A stretch of DNA of 44,895 nt. Source: Limimaricola litoreus. Its GTDB lineage: Bacteria > Pseudomonadota > Alphaproteobacteria > Rhodobacterales > Rhodobacteraceae. The stretch lies in NCBI RefSeq assembly GCF_024159025.1, contig NZ_JAMYXC010000217.1, forward strand, positions 1-44,895, in the 5' to 3' direction. This document shows, one piece after another, positions 26,575-34,310 of the stretch (position 1 is the first letter of the stretch; each line of letters opens with the position of its first letter). A program made the position numbers and the translations under genes. The notes under the pieces are model-generated. The model saw nothing but the letters and a program-made list of their open reading frames with translations. It had not been told where the DNA came from and searched no databases.

Positions 26575-27051
26575 ATGGAATCGCGCATCGGGGTAAGGCT
26601 GTGCTGGGCCGAGGGGGCGGATCGCAGCCTGCCCTTGCCCGCCTACCAGACGGCGGGGGCGGCGGGGGCCGACCTTCTGGCCAATCTTCAGCCTCAGGAT
26701 CGCGAAAACGGTATTGCCCTTGCCCCCGGCGCGCGGGCGCTAGTGCCCACCGGGCTGCGCATCGCGGTGCCCGAGGGGCATGAGCTGCAGCTCAGGCCGC
26801 GCTCGGGGCTGGCGCTGAAGCACGGAATCACCCTGCCCAACAGCCCCGGTACCATCGACAGCGATTACCGCGGCCCCCTCGGGGTCATCGTGCTGAACGC
26901 CGGGCAGGAAGCCTTCACCGTGACCCATGGCATGCGCATTGCCCAAGGCGTGCTGGCACCGGTGGTCCGCGCGGCCTTCGAGATGGTCGGGGATCTGGAT
27001 GAAACCACGCGCGGCGCGGGCGGCTTCGGCTCGACCGGGGGGCTCGCGTGA
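26575..27051 (+). CDS. dut: Deoxyuridine 5'-triphosphate nucleotidohydrolase (dUTPase)
   Basis: Trimeric dUTPase converting dUTP to dUMP and pyrophosphate; 158 residues. Motifs 1 to 5 are visible: [58 protein letters not shown], and the glycine-rich C-terminal arm [11 protein letters not shown]. Two ATGs are close: 26569 lies one base from the GAGGAAA ribosome-binding site, 26575 lies seven bases from it, so 26575 is taken. The ribosome-binding site is donated by repeat copy D. The stop overlaps the next gene's GTG start. Confidence 0.96.
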   Translation: MESRIGVRLCWAEGADRSLPLPAYQTAGAAGADLLANLQPQDRENGIALAPGARALVPTGLRIAVPEGHELQLRPRSGLALKHGITLPNSPGTIDSDYRGPLGVIVLNAGQEAFTVTHGMRIAQGVLAPVVRAAFEMVGDLDETTRGAGGFGSTGGLA

Positions 27052-28109
27052 TTCTCGTCGGCGTGATGATCGCGACGCTGTGGGGCATCGGCGCGCTGAC
27101 CGGCGCGCCGCGTCAGGCGCGGCTCTACATGGTCGGGCTGCTGATGACCGGCGTGATCGCCGGGCACCTGATCCTGCCCGATGGCCACCCGCTGCGCATG
27201 GCGACGGGGGGCGAGGCGGCGTTGTGGCTGCTGATCCTCGCGGGCGGGGCGATGGTCTGGGGCTATGGGCGGGGGCTGCGCCTGCTGAAAGCGCGCGCCG
27301 CGCCGGTCGAGGTCCCCGCGCCGCGCAAGGGCTTTTCCGAGACCGAGCTGACCCGTTACGCCCGCCACATCACCTTGCGCGAGATCGGCGGGCCGGGGCA
27401 GGGGGCGCTCAAACGCGCGCGTGTGCTGGTCATTGGTGCAGGGGGCTTGGGCTGCCCGGCGCTGACCTATCTCGCGGCCGCGGGCGTCGGCACCATCGGA
27501 GTGATCGATGACGACGATGTCGATCTGAGCAACCTCGGGAGGCAGGTGCTGTTCGACGAGGCGCAGATCGGCAGGCCCAAGGTCCACGCCGCTGCCGAAA
27601 AGCTGCGCGCCCAGAACCCGCATGTTGAGATCCGCCCCTATGCGCGGCGCCTGACCTCCGAGATCGCCGAGGAGCTGTTCGGCGATTACGACCTGATCCT
27701 CGATGGCACCGACAACTTCGCCACGCGTGAGACCGTCAATGCCGCCACTGTCGCCACCGCGAGACCGCTCGTTGCCGCCGCTCTGACCCAGTGGGAGGGG
27801 CAGATCTCGCTCTACGAGCCCGCGCGCGGCACGCCCTGCTGGGCCTGCGTCTTTCCCGAAAAGCCCGAGGCCTCGCTCATCCCCTCCTGCGCCGAGGCGG
27901 GCGTGCTCTCGCCGCTGCCGGGGATCATTGGCGCGATGATGGCCGCCGAGGCGATCAAGCGGCTGACCGGGGCAGGCGAGACGCTGGCCGGGCGGCTGAT
28001 GATCCATGACACGCTCTATGCCGAGACGCGGGTCATCCGCATCAAGCCGCGCGCGGGCTGCGCCACCTGCGACGGGCGGGGGCTGGAAGCGGGGGGCGCA
28101 GCCCCATAG
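27048..28109 (+). CDS. Membrane-anchored ThiF/MoeB/HesA-family adenylyltransferase
   Basis: E1-like enzyme of 353 residues that probably adenylates the C-terminus of a ThiS/MoaD-type sulfur carrier. About 75 N-terminal residues form three hydrophobic segments (about 2-19, 26-43, 57-75), which is not part of classical MoeB or ThiF. The catalytic domain starts at [20 protein letters not shown]. The ATP loop is [21 protein letters not shown], followed by [48 protein letters not shown] and the putative catalytic-cysteine segment [10 protein letters not shown]. Zinc-type cysteines occur as CWAC and CATC. The GTG start at 27048 overlaps the dut stop (GTGA). No ThiS, MoaD or rhodanese gene is nearby. 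Confidence 0.85.
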   Translation: MILVGVMIATLWGIGALTGAPRQARLYMVGLLMTGVIAGHLILPDGHPLRMATGGEAALWLLILAGGAMVWGYGRGLRLLKARAAPVEVPAPRKGFSETELTRYARHITLREIGGPGQGALKRARVLVIGAGGLGCPALTYLAAAGVGTIGVIDDDDVDLSNLGRQVLFDEAQIGRPKVHAAAEKLRAQNPHVEIRPYARRLTSEIAEELFGDYDLILDGTDNFATRETVNAATVATARPLVAAALTQWEGQISLYEPARGTPCWACVFPEKPEASLIPSCAEAGVLSPLPGIIGAMMAAEAIKRLTGAGETLAGRLMIHDTLYAETRVIRIKPRAGCATCDGRGLEAGGAAP

Positions 28110-28131
28110 GTTTCCTGCAAAGGAGACCCGC

Positions 28132-30147
28132 ATGACCAACCCGCTACTGGCGCCCTGGGACACGCCCTTCGGCCTGCCGCCTTACGATCTCATCGAGGAT
28201 GCCCACTGGATGCCCGCCGCCGAGGCGGTCCTTTCCGAGGCGCGCGAAGCCATCGAGGCGATCGCCGCCGACCCCGAAGCTCCCAGCTTTGCCAATACCA
28301 TCGCCGCGCTGGAGATGGCGGACGAGGGGCTGGGCCGGGTCTTCGGCGCCTTCTACGCCATGGCCGGCGCCGACAGCTCACCCGCCCGCCAGGCGCTGCA
28401 GCGCGATTTCGCGCCGATGTTGTCGGCCCATACCTCATGGGTGATCGGCAACCGCGAACTGTTCGACCGGATCGACGCGCTCTGGCTGGCGCGCGAGACA
28501 CTGGATCTCGGGCCGGAAGAGGCGCGGGTCCTGATGCTCACCCATCGGCGTTTCGTGCGGGCGGGCGCCAAGCTCGAAGGGGCAGAGGCCGAGCGCATGG
28601 CCGAGATCCGCGCGCGGCTGTCCGTGCTGGGCACGCAGTTCTCGCAGAACCTGCTCAAGGACGAATCGAGCTGGACCCTGCCGCTGTCGGAGGCGGATCT
28701 CGCCGATCTGCCCGAGGGACTGCGCTCGGCCGCGCGCGCGGCGGGCAATGAGGCGGGGCCGGTGATCACCCTGTCGCGCTCGCTGGTCGTGCCCTTCTTG
28801 CAATATTCGCCGAACCGGGCGCTGCGCAGACAGGCCTTTGAGGCCTGGATCGCGCGCGGCATGAATGGCGGCGAGACCGACAACCGTGCCATCGCGGCCG
28901 AGACGTTGAAACTGCGCGAGGAGCGCGCGAAGCTTCTGGGCCATGACGACTACGCCTCGTGGAAGCTCGAGACCGAGATGGCCAGGACACCCGAGGCGGT
29001 GCGCGAGCTGCTGCAGGCGGTCTGGACCCCGGCGCGGGCGGCGGCGAACGCGGATGCGGCGATCTACGCCGACATGCTGCACGCCGATGGCCATGAGGGG
29101 CCGCTGGAGCCGTGGGACTGGCGCTACTACGCCGAAGCCCGCCGCTTGACCGAGCACGAGATCGATGACGGCACGCTCAAGCCCTATCTCCAGCTCGACC
29201 GGATGATCGAGGCGGCGTTTTCCGTCGCGCACCGCCTGTTCGGCATCGAAGCGCGCGAGATCGAGGCGCCGGTCTATCACCCCGACGCCCGGACCTTCGA
29301 GATCACCAGGGGCGGCGAACACCTCGCCGTCTTCGTCGGCGACTGGTTCGCGCGGCCCTCCAAGCGGTCCGGTGCATGGTGCACCACGATGCGCGATCAG
29401 CATCGCATGGGCGGGCAGGAGGTACGCCCCCTCGTGCTCAATGTCTGCAACTTCGCCAAGCCGGACGAGGGCGCGCCCGCGCTTTTGTCCTTCGACGACG
29501 CGCGCACGCTGTTCCACGAGTTCGGCCACGCGCTGCATCAGATGCTGTCGGACGTGACCTACGAGAGCATTTCGGGCACCTCCGTGGCGCGCGATTTCGT
29601 GGAGCTGCCGAGCCAGCTCTTCGAGCATTGGCTCGAAGTGCCGCAGGTGCTGCGCGAGTTCGCCACCCATGCCGAGACGGGCGCGCCGATGCCCGAGGCG
29701 CTGATGGAGAAGATGCTGGCGGCGGCGAATTTCGACCAGGGCTTCGCCACGGTCGAGCAGGCCTCATCGGCGATCGTCGATCTGGAGTTTCACTGCGGTG
29801 CGGCCCCCGCCGATCCGATGCAGCGGCAGGCCGAGGTGCTCGAGGCGATCGGCATGCCGCGCGCCATCGTCATGCGCCACGCGACGCCGCATTTCGCGCA
29901 TGTCTTCTCGGGCGACGGTTACGCCGCGGGCTACTACAGCTACCTGTGGTCTGAGATGATGGATGCCGACGCCTTCGAGGCCTTTCGCGAGGCGGGTGAT
30001 CCCTTCGATGCCGAGACCGCGCGCAAGCTCGAGGCGCACGTGCTCTCGCGCGGTGGATCGGAAGAGGCGGGGCTGCTCTACGAGCGGTTTCGCGGTGCCA
30101 TGCCCAGCGTCGAGGCCCTGCTGCGCGGGCGTGGGCTGGCAGCCTGA
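28132..30147 (+). CDS. M3 family metallopeptidase (oligopeptidase A / Dcp-like)
   Basis: Zinc oligopeptidase degrading short peptides, 671 residues, without a signal peptide and so cytoplasmic. The active site is FHEFGHALHQM (HEFGH) near residue 462. Supporting segments are MRDQHRMGGQEVRPLVLNVC just before it, FVELPSQLFEHWLEVP after it with the third zinc ligand, and GYAAGYYSYLWSEMMDADAF near 600, typical of the family. The ATG at 28132 has AGGAG at 6 bases. Dcp and OpdA/PrlC are hard to tell apart from sequence alone, so no symbol is given. Confidence 0.93.
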   Translation: MTNPLLAPWDTPFGLPPYDLIEDAHWMPAAEAVLSEAREAIEAIAADPEAPSFANTIAALEMADEGLGRVFGAFYAMAGADSSPARQALQRDFAPMLSAHTSWVIGNRELFDRIDALWLARETLDLGPEEARVLMLTHRRFVRAGAKLEGAEAERMAEIRARLSVLGTQFSQNLLKDESSWTLPLSEADLADLPEGLRSAARAAGNEAGPVITLSRSLVVPFLQYSPNRALRRQAFEAWIARGMNGGETDNRAIAAETLKLREERAKLLGHDDYASWKLETEMARTPEAVRELLQAVWTPARAAANADAAIYADMLHADGHEGPLEPWDWRYYAEARRLTEHEIDDGTLKPYLQLDRMIEAAFSVAHRLFGIEAREIEAPVYHPDARTFEITRGGEHLAVFVGDWFARPSKRSGAWCTTMRDQHRMGGQEVRPLVLNVCNFAKPDEGAPALLSFDDARTLFHEFGHALHQMLSDVTYESISGTSVARDFVELPSQLFEHWLEVPQVLREFATHAETGAPMPEALMEKMLAAANFDQGFATVEQASSAIVDLEFHCGAAPADPMQRQAEVLEAIGMPRAIVMRHATPHFAHVFSGDGYAAGYYSYLWSEMMDADAFEAFREAGDPFDAETARKLEAHVLSRGGSEEAGLLYERFRGAMPSVEALLRGRGLAA

Positions 30148-30180
30148 GCCGCACGGTACGGAACGGAACGCGGGGGGATC

Positions 30181-30205
30181 GGAACTCTGTCGTACCCGGG
30201 CCGTT
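30181..30205 (+). promoter_or_regulatory. Candidate EcfG-type promoter for the PRC-barrel gene
   Basis: GGAAC at 30181-30185, 16-base spacer, CGTT at 30202-30205, ending 37 bases before the ATG. It matches the GGAAC-N16/17-CGTT form of alphaproteobacterial general stress promoters exactly. Confidence 0.6.
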
Positions 30206-30242
30206 GAGGGGGCAACAGTGAACGACGACAAGGAATACCGAG

Positions 30243-30704
30243 ATGAAACTTCTTACCGCAAGCGCCCTCGCTCTCTCCGTCGCCGCCACCGGCGCGCTGG
30301 CTGAAACCCATGCCATGACCGAGACCTCGGCCATGACGAGCGCCGATATGGCGGGCATGCAGGGCGAGCTGATCCGCACCCGCGACATCACCGGCGGTGC
30401 GATCTACACCACCAACGAGGCCGATGACGAAGGCTGGGACACCGTCGGCACCTATGACGCGCTTGGCCCGGACTGGAACGAGATCGGCGAGATCGAGGAC
30501 GTGGTCCTGTCGCGCGACGGCCAGATGGTCGGCGTCGTGGCCGAGGTCGGCGGCTTTCTCGACATCGCCGACAAGCACGTGATGCTGGCCACCGGCGACG
30601 TCCGCCTCGTGGCGGTCGATGACCGCAGCTATGCCATCGTCACGCGCATGAGCGAAGAGCAGCTCGAAGAACTCGAAGGCGTCGACGAAGGCTTCTGGGA
30701 CTGA
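30243..30704 (+). CDS. Secreted PRC-barrel domain protein
   Basis: 153-residue protein with a Sec signal peptide (MKLLTASALALSVAATGALA, cleavage after ALA). A short Met/Thr-rich stretch (THAMTETSAMTSADMAGMQ) follows, then a PRC-barrel domain: LGPDWNEIGEIEDVVLSRDG and MVGVVAEVGGFLDIADKHVM are the typical strands. The C-terminus is acidic. PRC-barrel proteins are adaptor-like modules; periplasmic members are frequently stress-induced, which fits the EcfG-type promoter upstream. ATG 30243 has AAGGA at 8 bases. A bidirectional terminator follows. Confidence 0.85.
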   Translation: MKLLTASALALSVAATGALAETHAMTETSAMTSADMAGMQGELIRTRDITGGAIYTTNEADDEGWDTVGTYDALGPDWNEIGEIEDVVLSRDGQMVGVVAEVGGFLDIADKHVMLATGDVRLVAVDDRSYAIVTRMSEEQLEELEGVDEGFWD

Positions 30705-30732
30705 TCTCTTCACGGATCGTCACACCCGATGG

Positions 30733-30765
30733 AAAAGGGGGCGCGGATCACCGCGCCCCCTTTTT
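30733..30765. terminator. Bidirectional intrinsic terminator
   Basis: Perfect 14-bp stem AAAAGGGGGCGCGG (30733-30746) with its complement (30751-30764), 4-base loop and five Ts on the plus strand; four Ts on the minus strand. It serves both the PRC-barrel gene and the convergent small gene. Confidence 0.93.
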
Positions 30766-30787
30766 CGCATCCTGTGGCTAGCGCGGT

Positions 30788-31039
30788 TCAGCGCGCCTTG
30801 CGATGCGCCTCCGCCGCTTCGGAAATATGGTGCATCTCGTCGGCCAGTGCGCCCTCGATCGACAGCCCCTCGCCGGGGACCGCGCCGGGGTCTTCCTCGG
30901 CGGCGCTCATATGGCTGCGGTCCCGGACATATTCGCGCAAGGCATCGCCTTCCGCACCGTCGAGCGCGGCCAGCAGATGGGCGAGCACCTTGCGTTGCGC
31001 CAGAAGGCGGCCTTCGAGGGTTTCGAGCGTTACGGTCAT
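30788..31039 (-). CDS. Small hypothetical protein (83 aa), predicted stress-regulated
   Basis: I do not recognise a named family. The 83-residue product is soluble, predicted helical and acidic. It opens MTVTLETLEGRLLAQRKVLA and includes an EEDPGAVPGEGLSIEGALAD stretch; it has no signal peptide and no cysteine. GGAGG lies 5 bases before the ATG, and a GGAAC-N17-CGTT promoter candidate ends 33 bases upstream. Together with the shared terminator this supports a real gene. Its neighbour across the terminator, the PRC-barrel gene, carries the same type of promoter, so the two are probably induced together. Confidence 0.75.
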   Translation of the reverse strand: MTVTLETLEGRLLAQRKVLAHLLAALDGAEGDALREYVRDRSHMSAAEEDPGAVPGEGLSIEGALADEMHHISEAAEAHRKAR

Positions 31040-31072
31040 GGCGGCCTCCGGAAATCATGTCTGTGGCAGGCC

Positions 31073-31098
31073 AACGTCGCCCGCTCCTGCGCTGTTCC
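31073..31098 (-). promoter_or_regulatory. Candidate EcfG-type promoter for the 83-residue gene
   Basis: On the minus strand GGAAC (31098-31094), 17-base spacer, CGTT (31076-31073), 33 bases before the ATG. Confidence 0.58.
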
Positions 31099-31183
31099 CA
31101 TGGGGTCGGGCGCATGGCCATTGCCGTGAATGCCTCCTCTTGTCGGTGCGGCCTTTCTCATGCAGCTGCGGCACTGCTCCGGT

Positions 31184-32062
31184 TCAAACCGGGTCCTTGT
31201 GGATGATCACGTCGGCACGCGGGTAGCGCGCGAGGATCGCATGCTTGAGCCCGGCGCCGATGGCGTGGGCCTCGTGCAGGCTCTGCGCCCCGTCGAGCTC
31301 GATATGCAGGTTCACGAAGACCCGCCCGCCAGAGCGCCGGGTGCGCAGGTCGTGATGGCCGTGCACGCCGGGAAAGCCGCGGGCGATCGCCTCGATCCCG
31401 GCCACGGTCTCGGCATCGACGGCGCGGTCCATCAGCGCGTCCCAGGCGTCGCGCCCGATCCGCAGCGCGCCATGCGCCATCAGGAGCGCCGCGCTGATGG
31501 CGACGACCGGGTCGATCCAACCCAGCCCGAAGCGGCGCGAGGCCCATAGCGCGCCGATGGCGCCGATCGCGGGGATCAGATCGCCGAGGTAATGCAGCGA
31601 ATCCGCCGCCACCACGCGGTTGCCGGTGGCACGCGCCACGTGCCGCTGCCAGGCCACGAGCGCGAGGGTCAGGGCGATGGAGAGCGCCATCACCGCGATG
31701 CCCGCGCCTTCGGACATCGGCACCGCCGGCGCCGGGTTGGCCAGCCGCTGCGCGCCCGCGCCACCGATCAGCGCCGCGGAGCCGAGGATGAACAGGCACT
31801 GGCCCAGCGCCGCGAGATCCTCGGCCGAGCCGTGACCGAAGGCATGGTCGTCATCGGCGGGGCGGGCGGCATAGGTGATCGCGGCGAGCGCGCCGAGCGA
31901 CATCGCCAGATCGAGCGCGGAATCGGCCAGCGTCGCCGCGACGGAGAGCGCGCCGGTCTGGAACAAGGCCCACAGCTTGGCCGCGATCAGGATCAGCGCC
32001 ACCGACACGGAAGCGATCCCGGCCGAGAGGTTCAGCCGGTCCTCGTGGCTCCGCGCCGCCAT
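31184..32062 (-). CDS. Cation diffusion facilitator family transporter (FieF-like)
   Basis: Inner-membrane divalent metal/proton antiporter, 292 residues, with five to six membrane segments and a C-terminal cytoplasmic domain. Metal-site motifs are ADSALDLAMS in TM2 (DxxxD, about residue 47) and DSLHYLGDLIPAIG in TM5 (HxxxD, about residue 155). DDDHAFGHGSAEDLAALGQ is the conserved loop before TM3, and the C-terminal domain has VHGHHDLRTRRSGGRVFVN. This is the Zn/Fe-transporting (FieF/CzcD-like) class; the metal cannot be fixed from sequence. The start lies 4 bases after the upstream SH3 gene stop, indicating one operon. Confidence 0.92.
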   Translation of the reverse strand: MAARSHEDRLNLSAGIASVSVALILIAAKLWALFQTGALSVAATLADSALDLAMSLGALAAITYAARPADDDHAFGHGSAEDLAALGQCLFILGSAALIGGAGAQRLANPAPAVPMSEGAGIAVMALSIALTLALVAWQRHVARATGNRVVAADSLHYLGDLIPAIGAIGALWASRRFGLGWIDPVVAISAALLMAHGALRIGRDAWDALMDRAVDAETVAGIEAIARGFPGVHGHHDLRTRRSGGRVFVNLHIELDGAQSLHEAHAIGAGLKHAILARYPRADVIIHKDPV

Positions 32063-32066
32063 GCGC

Positions 32067-32729
32067 TCAGTCCCGGATCTCGTCCGGGGTCACCCCCCAA
32101 AGATCGGCCTTGGGGGCCCAGCCCTTGTAACCGCCCGCGGTCAGGCGGCACCACTCCGGTTCGCACTCGCCCAAGCGCGCCACCACGCCGGCCTCCAGCT
32201 GTGCCACCACCGCGGCGTCGGCGCGCGGCTTGGCGCGCAGGGGGAGGGTTTCGGCATCGACGATGACGCTGCGCACGCCCGAGAGCATCGCGTAATGCAT
32301 CCAGCCGCCGACACCTTCGCGGTCCGTGACCCGGCGCCAGTGGCCGTATTCGGCGGTGACCTGCAGGGGCATGTCCCGGCGCAGGAAGACCCAGTCGATG
32401 CGGTGCGACAGCGACGGCCCGCGCCGCACGTTGCCCCGGTCGGTCGAGAGCGACACGAAGCGCGGCAAGGGCAGGTTGGTCTCGGGGCCGCGGGTGGGGC
32501 CCTTGGGCAGGGCAATCTCGCGTGGGGTGCTCGCCCCGACCTCCGCCGGCGGGGCCGCTGTCGCGACGGCCGCCGCGAGGGCAGAGGCGACATCCGGGGC
32601 CGGCTGGGTCGGCGCCGATGCGCCGAGATCGGCGGGGCGCAGCTTCGGGCGCGTCTCATCCTGCTGCGCGAGCGCGGGCTGTGCCGCGAAAGCCACCAGC
32701 AACGCCGCGATTGGTCCGAAATTCATCAT
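32067..32729 (-). CDS. Secreted protein with two bacterial SH3 domains
   Basis: 220-residue exported protein. Signal peptide MMNFGPIAALLVAFAAQPAL, then an Ala/Pro-rich linker (about residues 25-85), then two SH3_3/SH3b-type domains. The first is NVRRGPSLSHRIDWVFLRRD with WRRVTDREGVGGWMHYAMLS, the second LPLRAKPRADAAVVAQLEAG with WCRLTAGGYKGWAPKADLWG. Such domains bind peptidoglycan or periplasmic partners. Two consecutive ATGs (32729, 32726) have no strong ribosome-binding site. The CDF transporter follows 4 bases after its stop; the hydroxyacid dehydrogenase gene is divergent. Confidence 0.85.
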   Translation of the reverse strand: MMNFGPIAALLVAFAAQPALAQQDETRPKLRPADLGASAPTQPAPDVASALAAAVATAAPPAEVGASTPREIALPKGPTRGPETNLPLPRFVSLSTDRGNVRRGPSLSHRIDWVFLRRDMPLQVTAEYGHWRRVTDREGVGGWMHYAMLSGVRSVIVDAETLPLRAKPRADAAVVAQLEAGVVARLGECEPEWCRLTAGGYKGWAPKADLWGVTPDEIRD

Positions 32730-32857
32730 TCGAGCTGTATCCGTCCGGTCCCGATGCATTGGCCGCGCGGGGCGCGTAAGGCGCGTTCTTGCACCGCACC
32801 CGCGGTCCGGGCAGTCTGTCACGAAGCCGCGCCGGGGAAAAGCGCAAGGGGGGCGAA

Positions 32858-33844
32858 ATGGCACACAAACGCCTTCATGTGATCGCGACGCGACGCCTGC
32901 CCGCCGCGGTCGAGGCGCGCCTCGACGCGCTGTTCGACTTTACCCCCGGCCCGCAGGAGGCACCGCTTTCGGGCGAGGCGCTCGCGGCGGCGCTGGGCCG
33001 GGCGCAGGTGCTCGTCACCACGCTGTCGGAGCGGATCGATGCCGCAAGCCTCGATGCCGCCGGAAGGGAACTGCGACTCATCGCGAATTACGGGGCGGGG
33101 GTGGACCATATCGATGTCGCCGCCGCCGAGGCGCGCGGTATCGCCGTGACCAACACCCCCGATGTCGTCACCGAGGATACGGCAGATGTGACCATGGTGC
33201 TGATACTCGCCGTCACCCGTCGCCTGCCGGAGGCCTTCGCGCTGCTGCAATCGGGTGGCTGGGAGGGCTGGTCGCCGGACCTGCTGCTCGGCGGGCGCAT
33301 TCACGGTCGCAGCCTGGGCATCCTCGGGATGGGGCGGATCGGACAGGCGGTGGCGCGGCGCGCCGCGGCCTTCGGGATGCGGATCGGCTACCACAACCGC
33401 AATCGCCTGCCGCAGGCTTTGGAGAACGAGCTCGGCGCGCGCTGGTGGCCCAGCCTCGACCAGATGATCGCGAAATGCGACGTGTTGTCGATCAACTGTC
33501 CGCACACCCCGGCCACCTATCACCTCGTCAATGCGCGCCGCATCGCGCTGATGAAACCCGGCGCGGTGGTGGTGAACACCTCGCGCGGCGAGGTGATCGA
33601 CGAGAACGCGCTGACGCGGGCGCTGCGGGCGGGCGAGATCGCCGGCGCGGGGCTCGACGTGTTCGAGCAGCGGCGCGAGATCAATCCCCGGCTGCGGGCG
33701 CTGCCCAACGTGGTGCTGCTGCCGCACATGGGGTCGGCCACCGTCGAGGGACGGCTGGCGATGGGCGAACGCGTGATCGCCAATATCGAGGCGCTGGCGC
33801 GGGGGGAGGCGCTGCGAGACCCCGTGACGCCGCGCGATATCTGA
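32858..33844 (+). CDS. D-isomer specific 2-hydroxyacid dehydrogenase (glyoxylate/hydroxypyruvate reductase-like)
   Basis: NAD(P)-dependent dehydrogenase, 328 residues. NAD-binding Rossmann loop GILGMGRIGQAVARRAAAFG near residue 155; IANYGAGVDHIDVAAAEARG near 80. The catalytic triad segments are NTSRGEVIDENAL (arginine, near 242), GLDVFEQ (glutamate) and LLPHMGSAT (histidine, near 300). It most resembles GyaR-type glyoxylate reductases of Rhodobacteraceae, but formate or phosphoglycerate dehydrogenase relatives are close enough that the substrate is an inference. ATG 32858, with a G-rich stretch (AAGGGGGG) upstream. Confidence 0.9.
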   Translation: MAHKRLHVIATRRLPAAVEARLDALFDFTPGPQEAPLSGEALAAALGRAQVLVTTLSERIDAASLDAAGRELRLIANYGAGVDHIDVAAAEARGIAVTNTPDVVTEDTADVTMVLILAVTRRLPEAFALLQSGGWEGWSPDLLLGGRIHGRSLGILGMGRIGQAVARRAAAFGMRIGYHNRNRLPQALENELGARWWPSLDQMIAKCDVLSINCPHTPATYHLVNARRIALMKPGAVVVNTSRGEVIDENALTRALRAGEIAGAGLDVFEQRREINPRLRALPNVVLLPHMGSATVEGRLAMGERVIANIEALARGEALRDPVTPRDI

Positions 33845-33860
33845 AAGCCCGGCGGGGGCG

Positions 33861-33886
33861 GGAACCCGGCCCGTCCCGACCGCGTT
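33861..33886 (+). promoter_or_regulatory. Candidate EcfG-type promoter for a small membrane protein gene
   Basis: GGAAC at 33861-33865, 17-base spacer, CGTT at 33883-33886, ending 34 bases before the ATG at 33921. Confidence 0.58.
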
Positions 33887-33920
33887 GGCGGTCATCTGCA
33901 ACAACCGGATTTTGGGTCAC

Positions 33921-34124
33921 ATGCGCAACTGGGCCATCGCATTCCTAACGCTCGCTGTCGTATCGGGCCTTGCCTGTCTGGGCACCGAGACGCATGAGGA
34001 TCTGCCCGGCGCCCGCATCCTTATGGTGCTGTTCGGCGTGCTCGGCGCCTATGCGGCGGCGGCCCATCGCCTCAGGTCGCGGGGTCGGCGGCGGCCGGCG
34101 AATGGCCAGCCGCTTGGCACCTGA
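33921..34124 (+). CDS. Small membrane protein, DUF1328-like
   Basis: 67 residues with two membrane helices (about residues 4-20 and 32-48) and a basic C-terminal tail. The start MRNWAIAFLTLAVVSGLA and the second helix GARILMVLFGVLGAY resemble the small DUF1328/YtjA proteins (M-x-x-W-A-x-x-FL ... A-(K/R)-I-L), but the loop is longer; this is a by-eye match. No good ribosome-binding site is visible; the gene is supported mainly by the EcfG-type promoter just upstream. Its TGA abuts the stop of the convergent frameshifted gene (TGATCA). Confidence 0.55.
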   Translation: MRNWAIAFLTLAVVSGLACLGTETHEDLPGARILMVLFGVLGAYAAAAHRLRSRGRRRPANGQPLGT

Positions 34125-34288
34125 TCAGTTCGAGATGCGCCGCACGAGACGCTGACCGGGAAGATCCGTCCCGAGAACCTGCAAACGCGCATCGCGTGCG
34201 AACCGCGTCACCAGCTCCCCGTAGTAGCCCCGGGCCGAATGAGCAGCCCGGCGAGGCCGAAAGCGATCAGGGTGCGGCGGCCGAGCAT
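34125..34288 (-). pseudogene. Frameshifted small gene, probable exported protein
   Basis: From ATG 34288 (AAGGAAC 5 bases upstream) the frame reads MLGRRTLIAFGLAGLLI, a signal-like start, then stops after about 26 codons. Around the GGCTGCTCATTCGG stretch the plausible continuation shifts frame to ARGYYGELVTRFARDARLQV and ends ...GQRLVRRISN at 34125. The total length (164 bases) is not a multiple of three. With one indel repaired it would be about 54 residues. I do not recognise the family. Either a genuine frameshift mutation or a sequencing/assembly error. Confidence 0.45.
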
Positions 34289-34310
34289 GGCTGTTCCTTC
34301 AGGGGTGGCT

